Assembly: GCA_022829145.1 (NCBI GenBank)
Contig: CM040764.1
Coordinates: 16,899,361 to 16,963,360 of the forward strand
DNA: 64,000 nucleotides
Reading direction: 5' to 3'
From: Albula goreensis
Taxonomy: Eukaryota > Chordata > Actinopteri > Albuliformes > Albulidae
Shown one piece after another: positions 42,801 to 55,699 of this stretch. Positions within the stretch are counted from its first letter, which is position 1; each line of letters begins with the position of its first letter. The position numbers were made by a program, and so were the translations under genes. The notes under the pieces were generated by a model. That model saw only the letters and a list, made by a program, of their open reading frames with translations, was not told where the DNA came from and did not search any database.

Positions 42801-45800
42801 CCAGAGATAGACTCAAAATCATGTAACCACCTTGAGGAATGCAAGTCATTAAATGGCATTCACCAAAACAGAAGCAAATTGTCACAATTTGTATTTCTAT
42901 CTGTAAGAACTAAAGGAGTATGTACGATGCATGCAGAACTGGCTTTCAGCTCATTGTATCAGTATGAAATTACATACTGCAACCAACGCCCATTCTCTGC
43001 CAGTTTCAATCATTATTACATCTCTTAATATACATTTCCTGTTGTTTATATACTTGGGTACAAGCCACAATCTCTATCCAGCAACAACAGAAAACATGTA
43101 TTGGGAAAGCACATTTGGATTATATAACTGCTGGTTTTCATCCAGTCGATAAGAGGATATGAAATAGCTTTCTCCTATAATTGAATCAGCAACAATGGCA
43201 ACAATGCAGGCCATGCATTTCTGCAAGCTTACTCAATTTTCATTTTCCCACTTCCCAACCAAGCCAGGCTTTTCAGTTCCAGTTCAGCTTCACTAGATGT
43301 GAAAGGAATTTAACGGCATTCTGCATGCCCAGGAACCCTGAGCCAAGTGTTTGTCAAGGCATGCTTAAATTTCCACATATTTGGCACAGGTTTTTGTGGA
43401 GGGATGAGCACTCTGCCTGCATGCTGCCTGACCTCCCATGATGCTCTGTTAGTGCTTAGGCCTGCCAAATGGAGCCTTTTTCCCCCTTTTAGAGCAGGGC
43501 AGAGTGGATGTTTCGCAAAGCGGTCTCTCGATAAATGCCCTGATAAACATTAATGGAGGCGATTACTTTAAAAGGAGAGTGGCCTCTCCATCGCAGAGGA
43601 TCAGCATGTCTGTCTGTGTATAGAGATGGGAAAAGGGTACTGTGAGGTCATCAAATTAGACCCGTCATTTCACCCCCAGAGTACAAGGACTGGCTCTTTT
43701 AAAAGAACATTTCTTTGCTGACTGTGTATGAAAAACTTACTGGATGTGTCTTTTTTTTTCTTAATCACATTCTTTATAAAAATCATCTGAAATCACTAAA
43801 TTTGAAGTATTCTAATACTTTAGAAGCATTTTTAAATTAGATGTACTATTCAACAGGAGTTCAAACAAGACATGTATGTTACACGCAATATGTCATTAAA
43901 CACAACTATGACATGAATGCTTTCTCAAAAGAGTAATGAGTTACACCTTTCCATGGCATATGATGGGCCTTTGGAGAACAGAATATATGTCTTATGTCAA
44001 ACAGTATAGGAGTAGATTTAATATCCTGTTATAAATAACTCACATAAAAGTTCTCATAAAATACTTTTGCATGCTTTTTCACTTCATATTAAATTGACTT
44101 CATTTTTGCTAGAACAGTGATGCCTGTTGCCATGGTAGTACTTTCACTCTTTGGTTCTGTGAAAAAATGAATAACTAAAATAAACTTATTGAACACCTGG
44201 TTCTCTGCTCTCAGTAACAAGAATCCTGGCAAGAAATATCTTCTTGGACCATTCTCATTGATGGCCACCAATAAGAAGTATTTAACCAAAAGCTCCATCA
44301 CAGTGAAATGGAGGGAACAAATCTATTTGATAATTGCGCTGTAATCCCAATTCAATTTATATAATCCCAACCCACAACGCAGTCACCCTCCCTTTCCCAA
44401 CCCTGTACCTCCCCCACACACTAATTATTTTATGTTTGAAGTTAATTTTGTTAATCTAATATGAAGTAAGCTTTAAACCCCGACGACAGGAACCCAACAG
44501 AAGCTGGAAACCAGATCAATGCCACAACTGTAATAATATGCAGTGATTATGTTACACTGATCTTTTAAAGAAAGGGGAAATTGTGGCTAATGGTGATATA
44601 CTGGATTGTCTGATTACCAGTGAAGCTGTGAAAATCTTACTACACTCACAATAAACATATATCATTGGACTTTTGCTTTGTGCCCTGTTTGTCAGTGTTA
44701 ATGTTTTGGCTGAGATTGATGTCAGCATTGTGTCTACCATCATTTCCTGGATGTTTTTGTATTCTTTTAAAATGTAACATATTTCATCATACTCCTTCAG
44801 CCCTATGAAATTCTATGAATACAAGTTAACAGTTAAAAAAAAACCTTTCAGGCCCTCAATTATTGTATGTCAGGTTTTTGTTGAAAATTGATGAAGGAAA
44901 GTAAATTACATCGCAGAAGAGAAAAAGGTATTTTGCCTTGAGTTTGAGGGTGGGGAAGGGGAGGGGAGGGATTGCACCTGGTTGTGGTGAAGAAGTTTGT
45001 TTTTCTGGGGACATGAAATGCGAACACAGGAAATGTGCAGAAAAGTTGGGAGAACACCAGCTGATAAGAATGTAAATGAGATGAACTGAATGTAATTCAT
45101 GATATCGGAGGTTTAAATGAATATTTGGGAGATTTTCAGAGAACCTCTTAACTGATTATCTCATCTTACTAAACTGGCTCTCTCTTCAGGTCTACTGGTT
45201 TATAAATCACCACATGCTTTCTCTTCTCCATTTCAGGGATCCCTGCCCCACTTCGTCCCCCTTCTCCATTTTACAGTTTAATATTCTTCCCCTTTAAAAT
45301 ACTAGTGTAATTTTTAATCAGTCTACCCACTACCTCTGACAGCACAGGGATGAGTAGTGATATCCAGCACTGCATTAAAAACATCACAGAGAGTATGCAC
45401 AATAAAATGTTTTGGTTGCCTTACATAATACATGTCTTCTATCATCGGTCAGTTAACTACATAACTGACCAGTGGTTTAACAGCAAGGGGCCAGACATGA
45501 GTGTGTCTGATCTTTGTGCTGTTTTAATTTGTTGGCAAAACATGTCAGATTTCCCCTTCCAAGCCAGAAACAATCATGGCTGGCTTGATTTATAAACCTT
45601 AATGACCACAGGACCTGCTGCAAGCACACAGCTGCTGAATAAGGCAATGACTCTTACCAGAGTGATCATTATCTCTGTAAAACCAAGTCATTTTTAGTGC
45701 AGTCATTTACAATGAAAATGTTGACTTTCCATATTAAGGCCTGATATCTTCTGCCCCCATCAGCTGTAATAATGAGGGCATATATCAATGACACCCAAAG

Positions 45801-46289
45801 AGATCTAAAGAACATGTTTGCTTGGACATTCACTTCCAAACATGTCAATTAACTACAAGTTCCCCCATAAGATAGACATATCCAGTGAGAACTGTATGGT
45901 AAACTTGCTCTTGTTAGAGAATCAGTGTAATTATCCTTTGCTCAGAGTGAAAACACTCATCAATGAATCAAAGAGCCTAAGCCTGTCTTTTGGGCCTCAA
46001 AAGGAGTATACTACTCACAGGCCCCCTTTAGTCTTTGTGTGTGCTGTTGACATTGAGAGGCAAAAAAAAAAAATGTGTGGAAGATGAAAGATGTGTGATC
46101 CTTTAATGATTTGTGCAAATGCTGGGCAAAATTTTAAATTCTGCTACCGATTGTTGCATCTGATTAGCCCATAGGGATCCTAACCATGTGTGTATGTTTA
46201 TAGTATACCATAAGTAAAATCATTGTTAATCCAGAGAGGAATGCTACTGAGCATCATAAAAGCACTGCTTATAGTTTATTTAGTTGAGC
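39866..46289. other. Gene-free region
   Basis: AT-rich without recognised exons or transposons. A higher-complexity patch at about 43,290-43,640 contains several TTAAT and GATAAA words and may be regulatory. Confidence 0.5.
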
Positions 46290-46610
46290 TTTAAGACCCA
46301 ATAATGCCCGCGATGCACTTCTGTATGTAATTTCAGCCTTGGTGTGCCATCAGGATTGTTAATGTATATAGGTGGGCACCAAGTTAAACTCAAGCTAGAG
46401 GGAGATCAGATCAGAGAACAGCCTTATCGCTGATGTCACTCCCTGGTAACACCAGCCTCAGAGAGAATTAAGACCTCGCCTGTGCGCCATTTTGCCAATA
46501 ATTATCTTGTTAAGTAAATCACTGCAAGGAAATTATGTACACGATTACCAATTAGCTGTCACTTTTATAATGCAGCATCTCCTGACCTTTGAAGACTGAA
46601 AGGCTGCAGA
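46290..46610. promoter_or_regulatory. Candidate conserved enhancer-like block
   Basis: Non-repetitive block with a perfect YY1-type word GCGCCATTTT (46,484-46,493), CCAATAATTATC, and CCAATTAGCTGTCA (about 46,548-46,561, homeodomain next to a MEIS/TGIF-like CTGTCA). Motif clustering and composition are seen; enhancer function is inferred. Confidence 0.33.
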
Positions 46611-48339
46611 ATCTAAATTTTACCATCAAGGTTGCTCCAAAGTGCATCAAGACAAAGAATTAGTTGCTTGTGATTTGATATAAAAACACTCTTAATACTG
46701 TTTTTTCCAGCAGCTGTAGAATCATTGGATATCTAGACAATTTCTGAAAACGAAGCAGATGAAGACATGTCCCGTGCTCTGGGTGTATAAACAGAGAATA
46801 GATAAAACATAAACATATCCAGGGCTTGAGTTGTTGTCGGTAACGGCGGTGACGCAGAGTTGGGTGTGCAGGGAGTTCTAACAGCTGCAAATGTACAGAA
46901 CAATTACTGGCTCCAAAGTTTATTCTTCTTAGTCTTGTTTGAAAATGACATCTGCAAATAAGTGGGAGCAGAGGCAAGGCTGATGGTAAGTCAGAAAGAA
47001 GAGCGAAGAAAACTACTCTTGCCTTCCATGAGTCAGTGGACTGGAGCAATCACATTCTCAAATATGAGCAAATTTCTCGTGTGCAGCCACTCAGAATGTT
47101 CCATTTCCGTGAGTGTGAAGTCAGTCACTGGTATCTGCTCACGTCTGGGTCTGCTGACACTTAACCAAGAGAAGGTGCGCATGAGGAGCAAATAAAGCCA
47201 GTGGCATTTACAGAGGCCCAGCTGCATACGGCAAAAGTGCATAATTGCAGGCTGGATAAGGGCATGCTTGGTTTTATTGCAGTGGCAGGATAAGGATTAT
47301 ATTTTGATATATTAGAATGATCAGAATAATGGAAATCAAGATTAACTGTGATATCAATATACAATTTAAATGTAGGTTTATCACGAGTCTCACAAATAGA
47401 CTACTCTTGTTTTGTAGCAATCAAAACAGCTGTGAGCAAACACAGGTAAGCACCTCAATATCTGCATGTGAACAGTAGCAGATAATTACAAATAATACAT
47501 AATACTGTGTTTCCCTGTCAAAAACACAAATCTGAAAAAAAAAATGAAATATATTTCATATATTTCAAACTTCTAACATACACATTTGATTTACCATAGG
47601 AGAAATTAAATTTGAGCTGTACTCTTATCAAAGAGGAGTAGTATTGGTTATGTTTTCCTTTTTATGTTCATGCTAAGATATTAGGTTATACTCATTCCCA
47701 AGAATGAGACAAATGAAGATTGTGCATTTGTCACACGAAAGGGTTTACCTGTGAAAGATTTAAACAGGTTCTGAACCATCTCTCATTACTAGAAGTGTCC
47801 ATATCGACCCAAACAGGGAGCTCATTGTGCCCTAGTGCCAGCGTCATCCATCTTATCTGCAATCACCCTGCATTTTATTTTAATATTTAATATAAATTAA
47901 ATCTGAACATGAGAAATATGCACAATGTATGCACGATGGCCACAGGGCTAATGTATTAATTTATGCATTTTTGGTTGAGGATTTCTCACATTAAGATTCA
48001 TGTTAATATGATAAACACTCACTGTTTATACTTTGGCATTCTTTATAAATTAGTGAGATAAAGAAAAAAAATGTATATAAACAAATTGAATGACCATAGA
48101 CTCTCCAGAAATTGGTGAAATGTATTAAAAAAACAATAAAATTATATAGAAAAATGTCACTTGTATAGGTGGCGTTTTTCTCTTTTGGCAGTTTTTTTTT
48201 GTTTATTGAAATTGTATCTTTGCTGTGTTTTTAGCCTTTGCTTAGAACAGAGAATACACCTGTCACTGGCACCTGAAAGAAGTACACAGTGGAAGCGGTA
48301 CTATTGTCAGTAGAGTTTTTTGTTTTTTTGACAGCCGTG

Positions 48340-49080
48340 ATTCTCCTCCATCAGGCAGCCTTCACCCAGCAAAGCAGGCCTCCGAGGAGGGAGAGAGTAT
48401 GAAGGATATTTGGAGAAATCAAAGCACCGGCAACAAACATCACTACGCCACATGAAATGACCCTTGACGGAAAAACATCAAAATACGTGACAAGTGGCGT
48501 GGGGGAGGCTTGAGAGATGAATACAGCCTGGCGGACTGACACAGAGGCTGCTGGGTCCCTCAGGCGAAACGGCCCCCCATCCCTTGCAGCCTCCAGTCCG
48601 AAACCCGGGGACAGACGTTAATTGTTTCCTGTGCGACGAAGAGCGCAGGAATGTTATCTCCTCCACAATAGATGTCACCCCCCCCACCCCTCAACCTTCT
48701 GCGTAAATTATTGAAAGGGCCGCAGCATGGGAGTCATTTGCATATAGATAAAAGTCAATTTAATCTTGAATTTCTATTTTTCAAAGCCATCTCCAAGATT
48801 CTTCTTTAATCTGTGAATGAGCCTCTTTTTAGGCCATCCTGCACATCAGTGTGACAGGGAGAGGGGGATTTGTACCTGGCACCAGTTTGTGTCACCCCTA
48901 TATATTATTTATGTTCCCTTATGCGCTCCTGTCATCCTCACAGAGGCCATTGTGCTGGCGTATTGACTGATTGGTCACGGGTCTGTGTGCCGGTCAGGCC
49001 TCATCTCCGGTTCTCAGTAGGACACGGGCCAGTCTAACAGCCGAGACAGGTGGGCGTTAGCACGTGTCTCACAGCATCGC
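48340..49080. promoter_or_regulatory. Candidate enhancer-like block with perfect octamer
   Basis: Higher GC than the flanks, no coding frame with similarity. It contains ATTTGCAT (48,736-48,743), a perfect POU octamer in reverse, followed by TATAGATAAAAG. CCAAT-type (GATTGG) and CACGTG-like words lie toward 48,970-49,070. Inference only. Confidence 0.3.
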
Positions 49081-51839
49081 TTGTAGAGAGCGGAACAAAG
49101 GGAGGGCAGAGCTCTAGAATTACAGACTGGAGTTGATACATTGGTTTATACTCACACTTCATTTACTTACTGAATTGAAGCTCTATGTGAGTAATCCGTT
49201 TTGCATGCCAATAAGACACAAAATGAGGCATAAAATTTTTTTACTTTTGTGAACTTTTTGCCTAATTGACTGAGGTTAATTCACTCAATAAGCATAACCT
49301 TTTTCCCCCAGTTGGACCTATATTGTCCATGTATCAAATGAATAAATTTACAGTGGGAATGCTCACATTTAAGAACATTATTTGTCTTACTGCCTTAATG
49401 AAACATAAACTGAATTAGTTTTGTATTGAAGATCACCGGCATACTAGATCTACAGCATACTGTTGATATGTACACATTGTCACAAGGTTCCATATAAACC
49501 CAAACCCAAATGCAAGCACCTCACCCTCCAAACCACTAAACAACCCACATGGAGACTAACTAACAAAAACACAGGAAATATATCAAAATAAGCAGATCCA
49601 AAGTTACAGCCAAGTTATGAATACAATATTCCAGTTATGACGGGCGGTACACATTGGCAAGACAACACTTGGTTCAGCCTTGTGATGTAAGCTGTACCAC
49701 TTTGCGTCAGTCTTTTTGTTTCACATGTACTCTGCACTAGAGTCCCAACTCTGACTCATTAATACTTAAGAGGCAAATGGGAGAAAAAGTACAAAACAAG
49801 AGAAGAGACTTGACCTTCGCCCCATTTTACCGTTCTGTGATACATACATGATAATGAAATATGATCGCTGACACAAGGGAATTGAATAATTCAGCCGTTG
49901 CACAACGTCTAATACTAGAAGCAATTTGACAAAGTAAAGATCACTGAATGAGTAACCTTGTGCCAGATGAATTTTTAATATTTCTCAGGATATTACCTTG
50001 AATATTATGACCTGGTCAGAAGCATAGGACGATAACCTGATGTCTTTCTTGATTTGAAAACTGGTTTAAAATATTAGCTCAAAGATAGATTACTCTTTTT
50101 CTCATTGGTTATCCCTAGATGGTGTCATGACTTTGGTTTTTAGAAAATATTATAAGTCTTAAATATATTGTCAGTGATTAGATGGCTTCATTCAAAGGGC
50201 ATGGCACTGATATGCATGTGGTGTTTGTCGCACTGTGATCAGAACATGCAAATAGCAGTATGGGTTAGTTTCCCGATTGGTGCCCAGGCAGAATATAGAA
50301 ATAGCCATAAAAATGTAATGGAAATAATGTTTTAACATTTTATGCATTCAAATGCCTTAATCCCTACTGGATCACCTTTTGTCATTTTCATTTATTTTAC
50401 TTTTATTTAACCAAGTAGGATAACAGATCTTTGTCATGTTTTGTCAAGACAACCAGGGGAGTAAAATGGGTAAGGATCAGATGTAAGATGGTAGATTAGA
50501 TGGTAGAGAACCAATTTACATGGGAATTTTACAAAGGTACAAAAGATTCTATAGGGTCTTTTGAACCCAATTTCTTCCTTTCCCCTCCAAACCAAGCTCA
50601 TCTGATCTACTGGAACACTTCCAAAACTAAGGGAAAATCAGTCCCATCACTTCAATCTTCAGTTTTACCCGAACATTCCTTTTAATCATTTCTCTTTTCA
50701 GAAGAAACCCTACATTGATAGTAAGTGATGGAGCCTGAAGGGCCAGACCAATCATCTTGTAAAAACATGTTGTCTTGCAACAGATAGCCAAGGCTAAGCA
50801 ATGCAGGCAGATGTCTTTTAGATAGAACACCCCGAAAATAGAAAGTCCTTCCAATATACATATCACTAACCTTAATCTGAGAACTAAAGCAAAGAAAATG
50901 TTAAATAAAACACCATGTTCTTACCAGAAAGATTGCTGATATGGCAAGTGAGGGTAAAGTCTGAGTGACATTTTCCTGCCTCTTTCATCCTAAAGGAAGG
51001 GTGTTGCCACACCCTTACTGGACAAGAGAGGAATGCACAACAGCTGCTCTGAAGGAGACTAATTAACAGCAGGTCTCCAAGACACTAATAAACAGCTGAT
51101 CCACACAGACGTGCAATCAACTACTGAGTCAAAAGAGTCTTGAAATGAGTGAATAGGAAATCAATAGGAAATCTTGAAAACGAAATAACATGCAACAAAG
51201 GAAATTCACCAGCAAGCACCAAAGAGTACGGCAACTGCCACAGACTTCCAGGGTAGACTGCTCCCTACTAGTCCAACAAGACCTCATTCAGTAACAACTA
51301 GGTATTTCCAGGAGGTCTCCAAACTAAGTAACCAAACAAATGCCTAAGCAGGGTGCATTATGAGAAGGTGTCTTTGTGGTATGACTGCTAGCAATTCTGT
51401 TATATTGTACACTAACACAAACATTTTATGTTTGAATTTCTTTCAGCTAAAAAATATCTATGGATAAAAAAGGACTGTGTCCCTAAATCTGACTCTTTGC
51501 ATTGACACAATTTTAATATGTTGACATTGCACAGTTCCCTTGACCAAAATAAAGGAATTTAAAAATAATTTCAGTGCTTTTCTTGAGGCCACAACAGTGG
51601 TATCTTTTTAATCTAAAAGAATGATTAAAACATAAAAAAGATTGTCTGTTTCAATAAATGAACGACAACAGTCATTCCATCCTGCACACACTGATCAGTA
51701 TGCAGACAATCACATTTGGAGATCACCAAATCATATCTTTAATGAAACCCCATTTCCCAATAAGACATCTTTATTTTTCGATCGATTTCCAGGCACAGAA
51801 TGTCCAAATGGCTTTCATTTAGTCAAAACACAACCTTGA
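49081..51839. other. Gene-free region
   Basis: AT-rich. A short hairpin (AAGGGTGT-TGCC-ACACCCTT) occurs at about 50,998-51,017. No exon or transposon recognised. Confidence 0.5.
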
Positions 51840-52160
51840 AGGCCTTTTTGATTACAAAATGCACAGACATGAAGTTTGCATCAACAGTCATATTTAGGTG
51901 TGTGCCCCTGATTGGCTCTTTGTAATCAAGCAGTTGCTAGGTAATGAGCTTTCACTCAAAGAGCATCCCCTGAATCCAAACCCATAATCATGCACAATTG
52001 CGCATTGTACCCCGCATTAGCTGCAGCCCATCATCAATAAAACTGTTTGCTTCTTGCACAAACATTACAGCACCACAGAGTGTGTCTTGCAATGGCCCCG
52101 CATTGACCGAAGAATTCAACTCTTTACGCTGCCGATATAAAAAGCAGGACTGGTGAACAG
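51840..52160. promoter_or_regulatory. Candidate regulatory block with CCAAT and X-box-like sites
   Basis: GATTGGCT (CCAAT box reversed, 51,910-51,917) is followed directly by CTTTGTAATC (SOX/TCF-like), and GTTGCTAGGTAAT (51,933-51,945), one base off the RFX X-box GTTGCTAGGTAAC. The three lie within 36 bp. Function is inferred. Confidence 0.33.
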
Positions 52161-53144
52161 TGGGTATACTGTGAATACCGCAGGCTGGTGGCATGGGTGC
52201 CTGCCAACATTTCTACCATTTGAAGTGACATTTTTTGTAGCGGGTTGCAATGGCGTCTGGACAGAATCTGTAGCATTTCTGTGGATGAGCTTGAAAAGCA
52301 CGTGCCTGTTCACTTAAGTCTCTCGTTCCTACCTGCCTCACGTCCTCCTAACTCACCTAACAAACTTTCAAAGGCAGTCTGTTGAGTAGGACATCATTGG
52401 TGTAAGAGCTATACTCTTTACAACTGTATATTGGTGCATCCTGATTTAAATGGACTGTTTGCTCAAATACTGTAAACAAAATGGACTTTCTTCTCCCATT
52501 TGTTTAAAAAAATGACACTTTAAATTTTTCTGAACATCAACACACAAGTCACATATACTGCTGAATGTATCATGACCATTTGACACAAACACTTCCCCTC
52601 CACAACCACCAGAAGAGCAGAAATAGAAGAGTTATGAAAGTACCATCTACATGCCCTCTGCAAGTAGGAGGGCTTCAACAGACACCGTTAAATGATCACA
52701 ATTTAAATGAAAATTTCAGTTTAACCTAAGAGTAATAAATCACATATAGTGGGATTTCTAGCCAACATGAAATTTTTCTTCACACAACATTTGGAAACCC
52801 TTGTTCCTTAATGAATCTTTCCAAACTATTGTACATGGATCACTTAATTGGCACAATACTTGCACTATGGAATAAATCTGGTCTAAAGTAAGTTTCATTG
52901 TACTGGTTTGGTCCAAATGCACGCTTGTAATTTTTAGTTTAGAAAAGTTAGGATGCTAACTGGTCAACGTGAGACACTGCCACATTTGGAGAAAAAAACA
53001 GGTAACCTTTAAACACACTGGATCACATGGGGATAGACAGCACTCTTCAACATACAAAAGTAGACGACTATGATATAAAAACAATCTGGCAACAAAATAT
53101 TGTGTACCCTACAGGACACCTGCATGAGATTATCATTACCATTA

Positions 53145-54321
53145 TACACTGCCTGGCCAAAAAAAGTCACACGCTCTAATATTTCACTGGACCACCTTTA
53201 GCTTTGATTATGGCACACACCGTGGAATTGTTTCGACAACCTTAGGTGACGTCTCAACATTTATTTCCATTCAGAGTTGCATCAATTTTTGCCCGAGATC
53301 TTGTACTGACAACAGGACTGCCGAACCACTCTGTACATTCTTCTCCAGCACGTCCCAAAGACTTTCAATGGGGTTAAGGTCAGGACTCTGTGTGAAAATG
53401 ATTCCTCATGCTCCCTGAACATTCTCTTTCACAATTTGAGCCACGATGAATGTTGGCATTGTCGTCCTGGAATATGCCCGTGCCATCAGGGAAGAAAAAA
53501 ATCCATTGATGGGATAAACTGAGCATTCTGTACATTCACGTACTCAGCTGACTTCATTTTATTGCCACATAATGTTGCTGAGCAAAGGCCAATTGAAGCA
53601 ACCCCAAATTATGACACTGCCTCGTGAGGCTTGTGCAGCGGGCACTATGCATGATGACGCACCCATCGCTCTGGAATAGGGTAAATCTGGACTCATCAGA
53701 CCACATGACCTTTTTCCATTGCTCCAGAGTCCAATCTTTATGCTCCCTAGCAAACTGAAGCCTTTTTTCAATTTGCCCCACTAACAAGTGGCTTTCTTGT
53801 GGCCACACAGCTGTTTAGTCCCAATCTTGTGAGTTCTCTTCGCATTGTGTGTGGAAATGCTCTTACACTCACTATTTAATATAGCTGTTAGTTCTGTCGA
53901 TTTTTCAAGATTCCACTTCACCAAGCATTTAAATGATCTCCAATCAGCATCATTCAAGATTTCTTTCCGACCACATTTCTACCACAAGGGTGATGGTTCA
54001 CCACTATCCTTCCAAGTGTTAATAATGTGTTGGGACAGTTCTTCACCCAATTCCAGTAACTTCAGCAATCTTCTTAGTTGTTTTCTTTGCTTGATGCTGG
54101 CCAATAATTTGACCCTTCTCAAACACAGTAATGTCTTTTCAGTATACGTCTTCCGACATGGTTATTTAAGAAATGAGAAGTACTCACTGCATCAGTTAGG
54201 GTTAAAAGAATTGTTGCCAGCTGAAACATATTAATCACTGCAGTGATTATTCAATCATAGGCTCTTAAGGATTTGCTTATTTAAATCCAAACTGCAACTT
54301 TTTTTTTGACCAGGCAGTACA
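53145..54321 (-). mobile_element. Tc1/mariner transposon, nearly full length, inactive
   Basis: 1,177 bp flanked by TA dinucleotides. The left end starts TACACTGCCTGGCCAAAAAA; the right end, reversed, starts TGTACTGCCTGGTCAAAAAA, giving matching terminal inverted repeats. A broken transposase lies on the minus strand: HTH region about 54,200-53,850 (RRELTRLGLNSCVA near 53,840), the first catalytic Asp block KKVMWSDESRFTLFQSDG near 53,700, the second Asp block FQDDNANIH near 53,475-53,446, and the Glu block LNPIESLWDVL near 53,379-53,351. Frameshifts, stops and a missing section between the first and second blocks show it is dead. Size and DDE blocks match Tc1 elements of fish and amphibians. 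Confidence 0.92.
53325..53860 (-). pseudogene. Tc1-like transposase pseudogene (DDE catalytic part)
   Basis: Catalytic half of the transposase of the surrounding element. The longest intact piece (53,808-53,554) has RLQFAREHKDWTLEQWKKVM and WSDESRF, then loses similarity. The QDDNA and LNPIESLWD blocks follow in other frames, so no single reading frame spans the domain. Confidence 0.88.
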
Positions 54322-55699
54322 TAAAGCTGTTGTAACTGAATGTGCTTCAGGACTGCTGACATATGGGTTCTACATAGTCTCTATACATTACGTAGTTCAT
54401 CTGTCAACAGTCATAAAGCAATACATTTGTTCATAAATACTTAAGGTAGTTATAGTATTCAGCCAATATAATGCTGGTTTTAACAGGGCCTATATATTAT
54501 GATAAAACCCCCCAGACTTCAGGGATTTATTTTCTAGTGGAGTATTTCACCATGGAAAGTTCTGACAATAGCATGCTGTTACAGAAACAACATGCAGTTT
54601 TCCAGGAACAGGTAAGGACAACAGCACAGAATGCAATAATATAGCTTTAAAGAGACAGAGGAGTTTAGAGGATAAAACAAAAATGCTCATAGATTGAATT
54701 AAAATCCTCACATTACTTTGAAATATAATGCACATGATTTTTATGGTAAGTATATTATTTCAAATACATCTATATTTGTACAACACTTCAGTGACCATTG
54801 TTAGCCACTTCAACAAATTATTTGTATGATGTATACATGAAGTTTTCACAGTATTCAACTAGGCATATATTTTCTTTACATAAAGTGCCAAATAATGTAA
54901 GATATGTTTTCTGAAACAGGTCTACCGACAGATATTTCTATATTTACAATATGCAGGACTTGCACTTGTTTGCAATTATGTAAATGAGAAATAGCTGAAA
55001 AAAAATGGGGTTTCAAAATGTATGCTTTTAAGTTGCTGGATCTAAAGCATCTGGGATGCCATTCCATCTTCAGCCACATTCAGGCTGCTCTGCAAACACA
55101 CACTGGAGCACTTTCACACAATCCAAATGCACAGGTCATGCCTAGGTCACCAGGACATACCTTTAAACCGTAGCGCTGTGAGCTTCTATACCCACAATAA
55201 ATTTACATCATCCAATAAGAGTTGGAAAAATCCTATTCATATCCCCCTCAACCACCCATTATCCAGTATGGAAACCATATTTCAGAATCATATTGCAGTT
55301 TAGAATTAAAGTATCATATGAGCATTTTTTTGTGAGCTAGGATTAGGTAGAGTCTCTACAGCAGAGAGGAGGTGAAAGATGGATTTGCAACAGACAAGCA
55401 TGAGATCCTTAAAGACTGATTAGTGCATACATCTAGGGATTTGGCAGTGTTCAGTTTCACAGCAAGAAGGTCTGTATGAAGCAGAGGCTAAAGCGCAGGG
55501 TGGGGAAAACGTCCCTTTGGTCAAAATTTGTGTTTTTTACTTTCCTCGTTTTGGCTGTTTTTTTTTTTTCTCGACCTCTCGCCTTTTGGCTCAAATTTTT
55601 TCCCACCCTGCTGGAGAAAATGATGTCAGAAGCAAAAGTGAGGTGAAGAACGAGAGAAAAGAGAGAGAGGCAGAATAGAGACAGAGAAGAGGTGAATAC
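54322..55699. other. Intergenic or distal 3' UTR of ptbp2
   Basis: AT-rich. If the distal AATAAA (minus strand, 54,532-54,527) is used, this is 3' UTR. It contains a Pumilio-type TGTAAATA on the minus strand (about 54,953-54,946). No coding exon seen. Confidence 0.45.

Noticed and set aside
46660..47242. Minus-strand frames of 129 and 69 residues
   Set aside because: No known domain; probably chance frames beside a possible regulatory block.
53845..54234. 129-residue plus-strand frame
   Set aside because: Antisense of the Tc1 transposase N-terminal region.
1..54500. dpyd exons, expected next to ptbp2 by synteny
   Set aside because: Searched by eye in the translated frames; nothing resembling dihydropyrimidine dehydrogenase was found.
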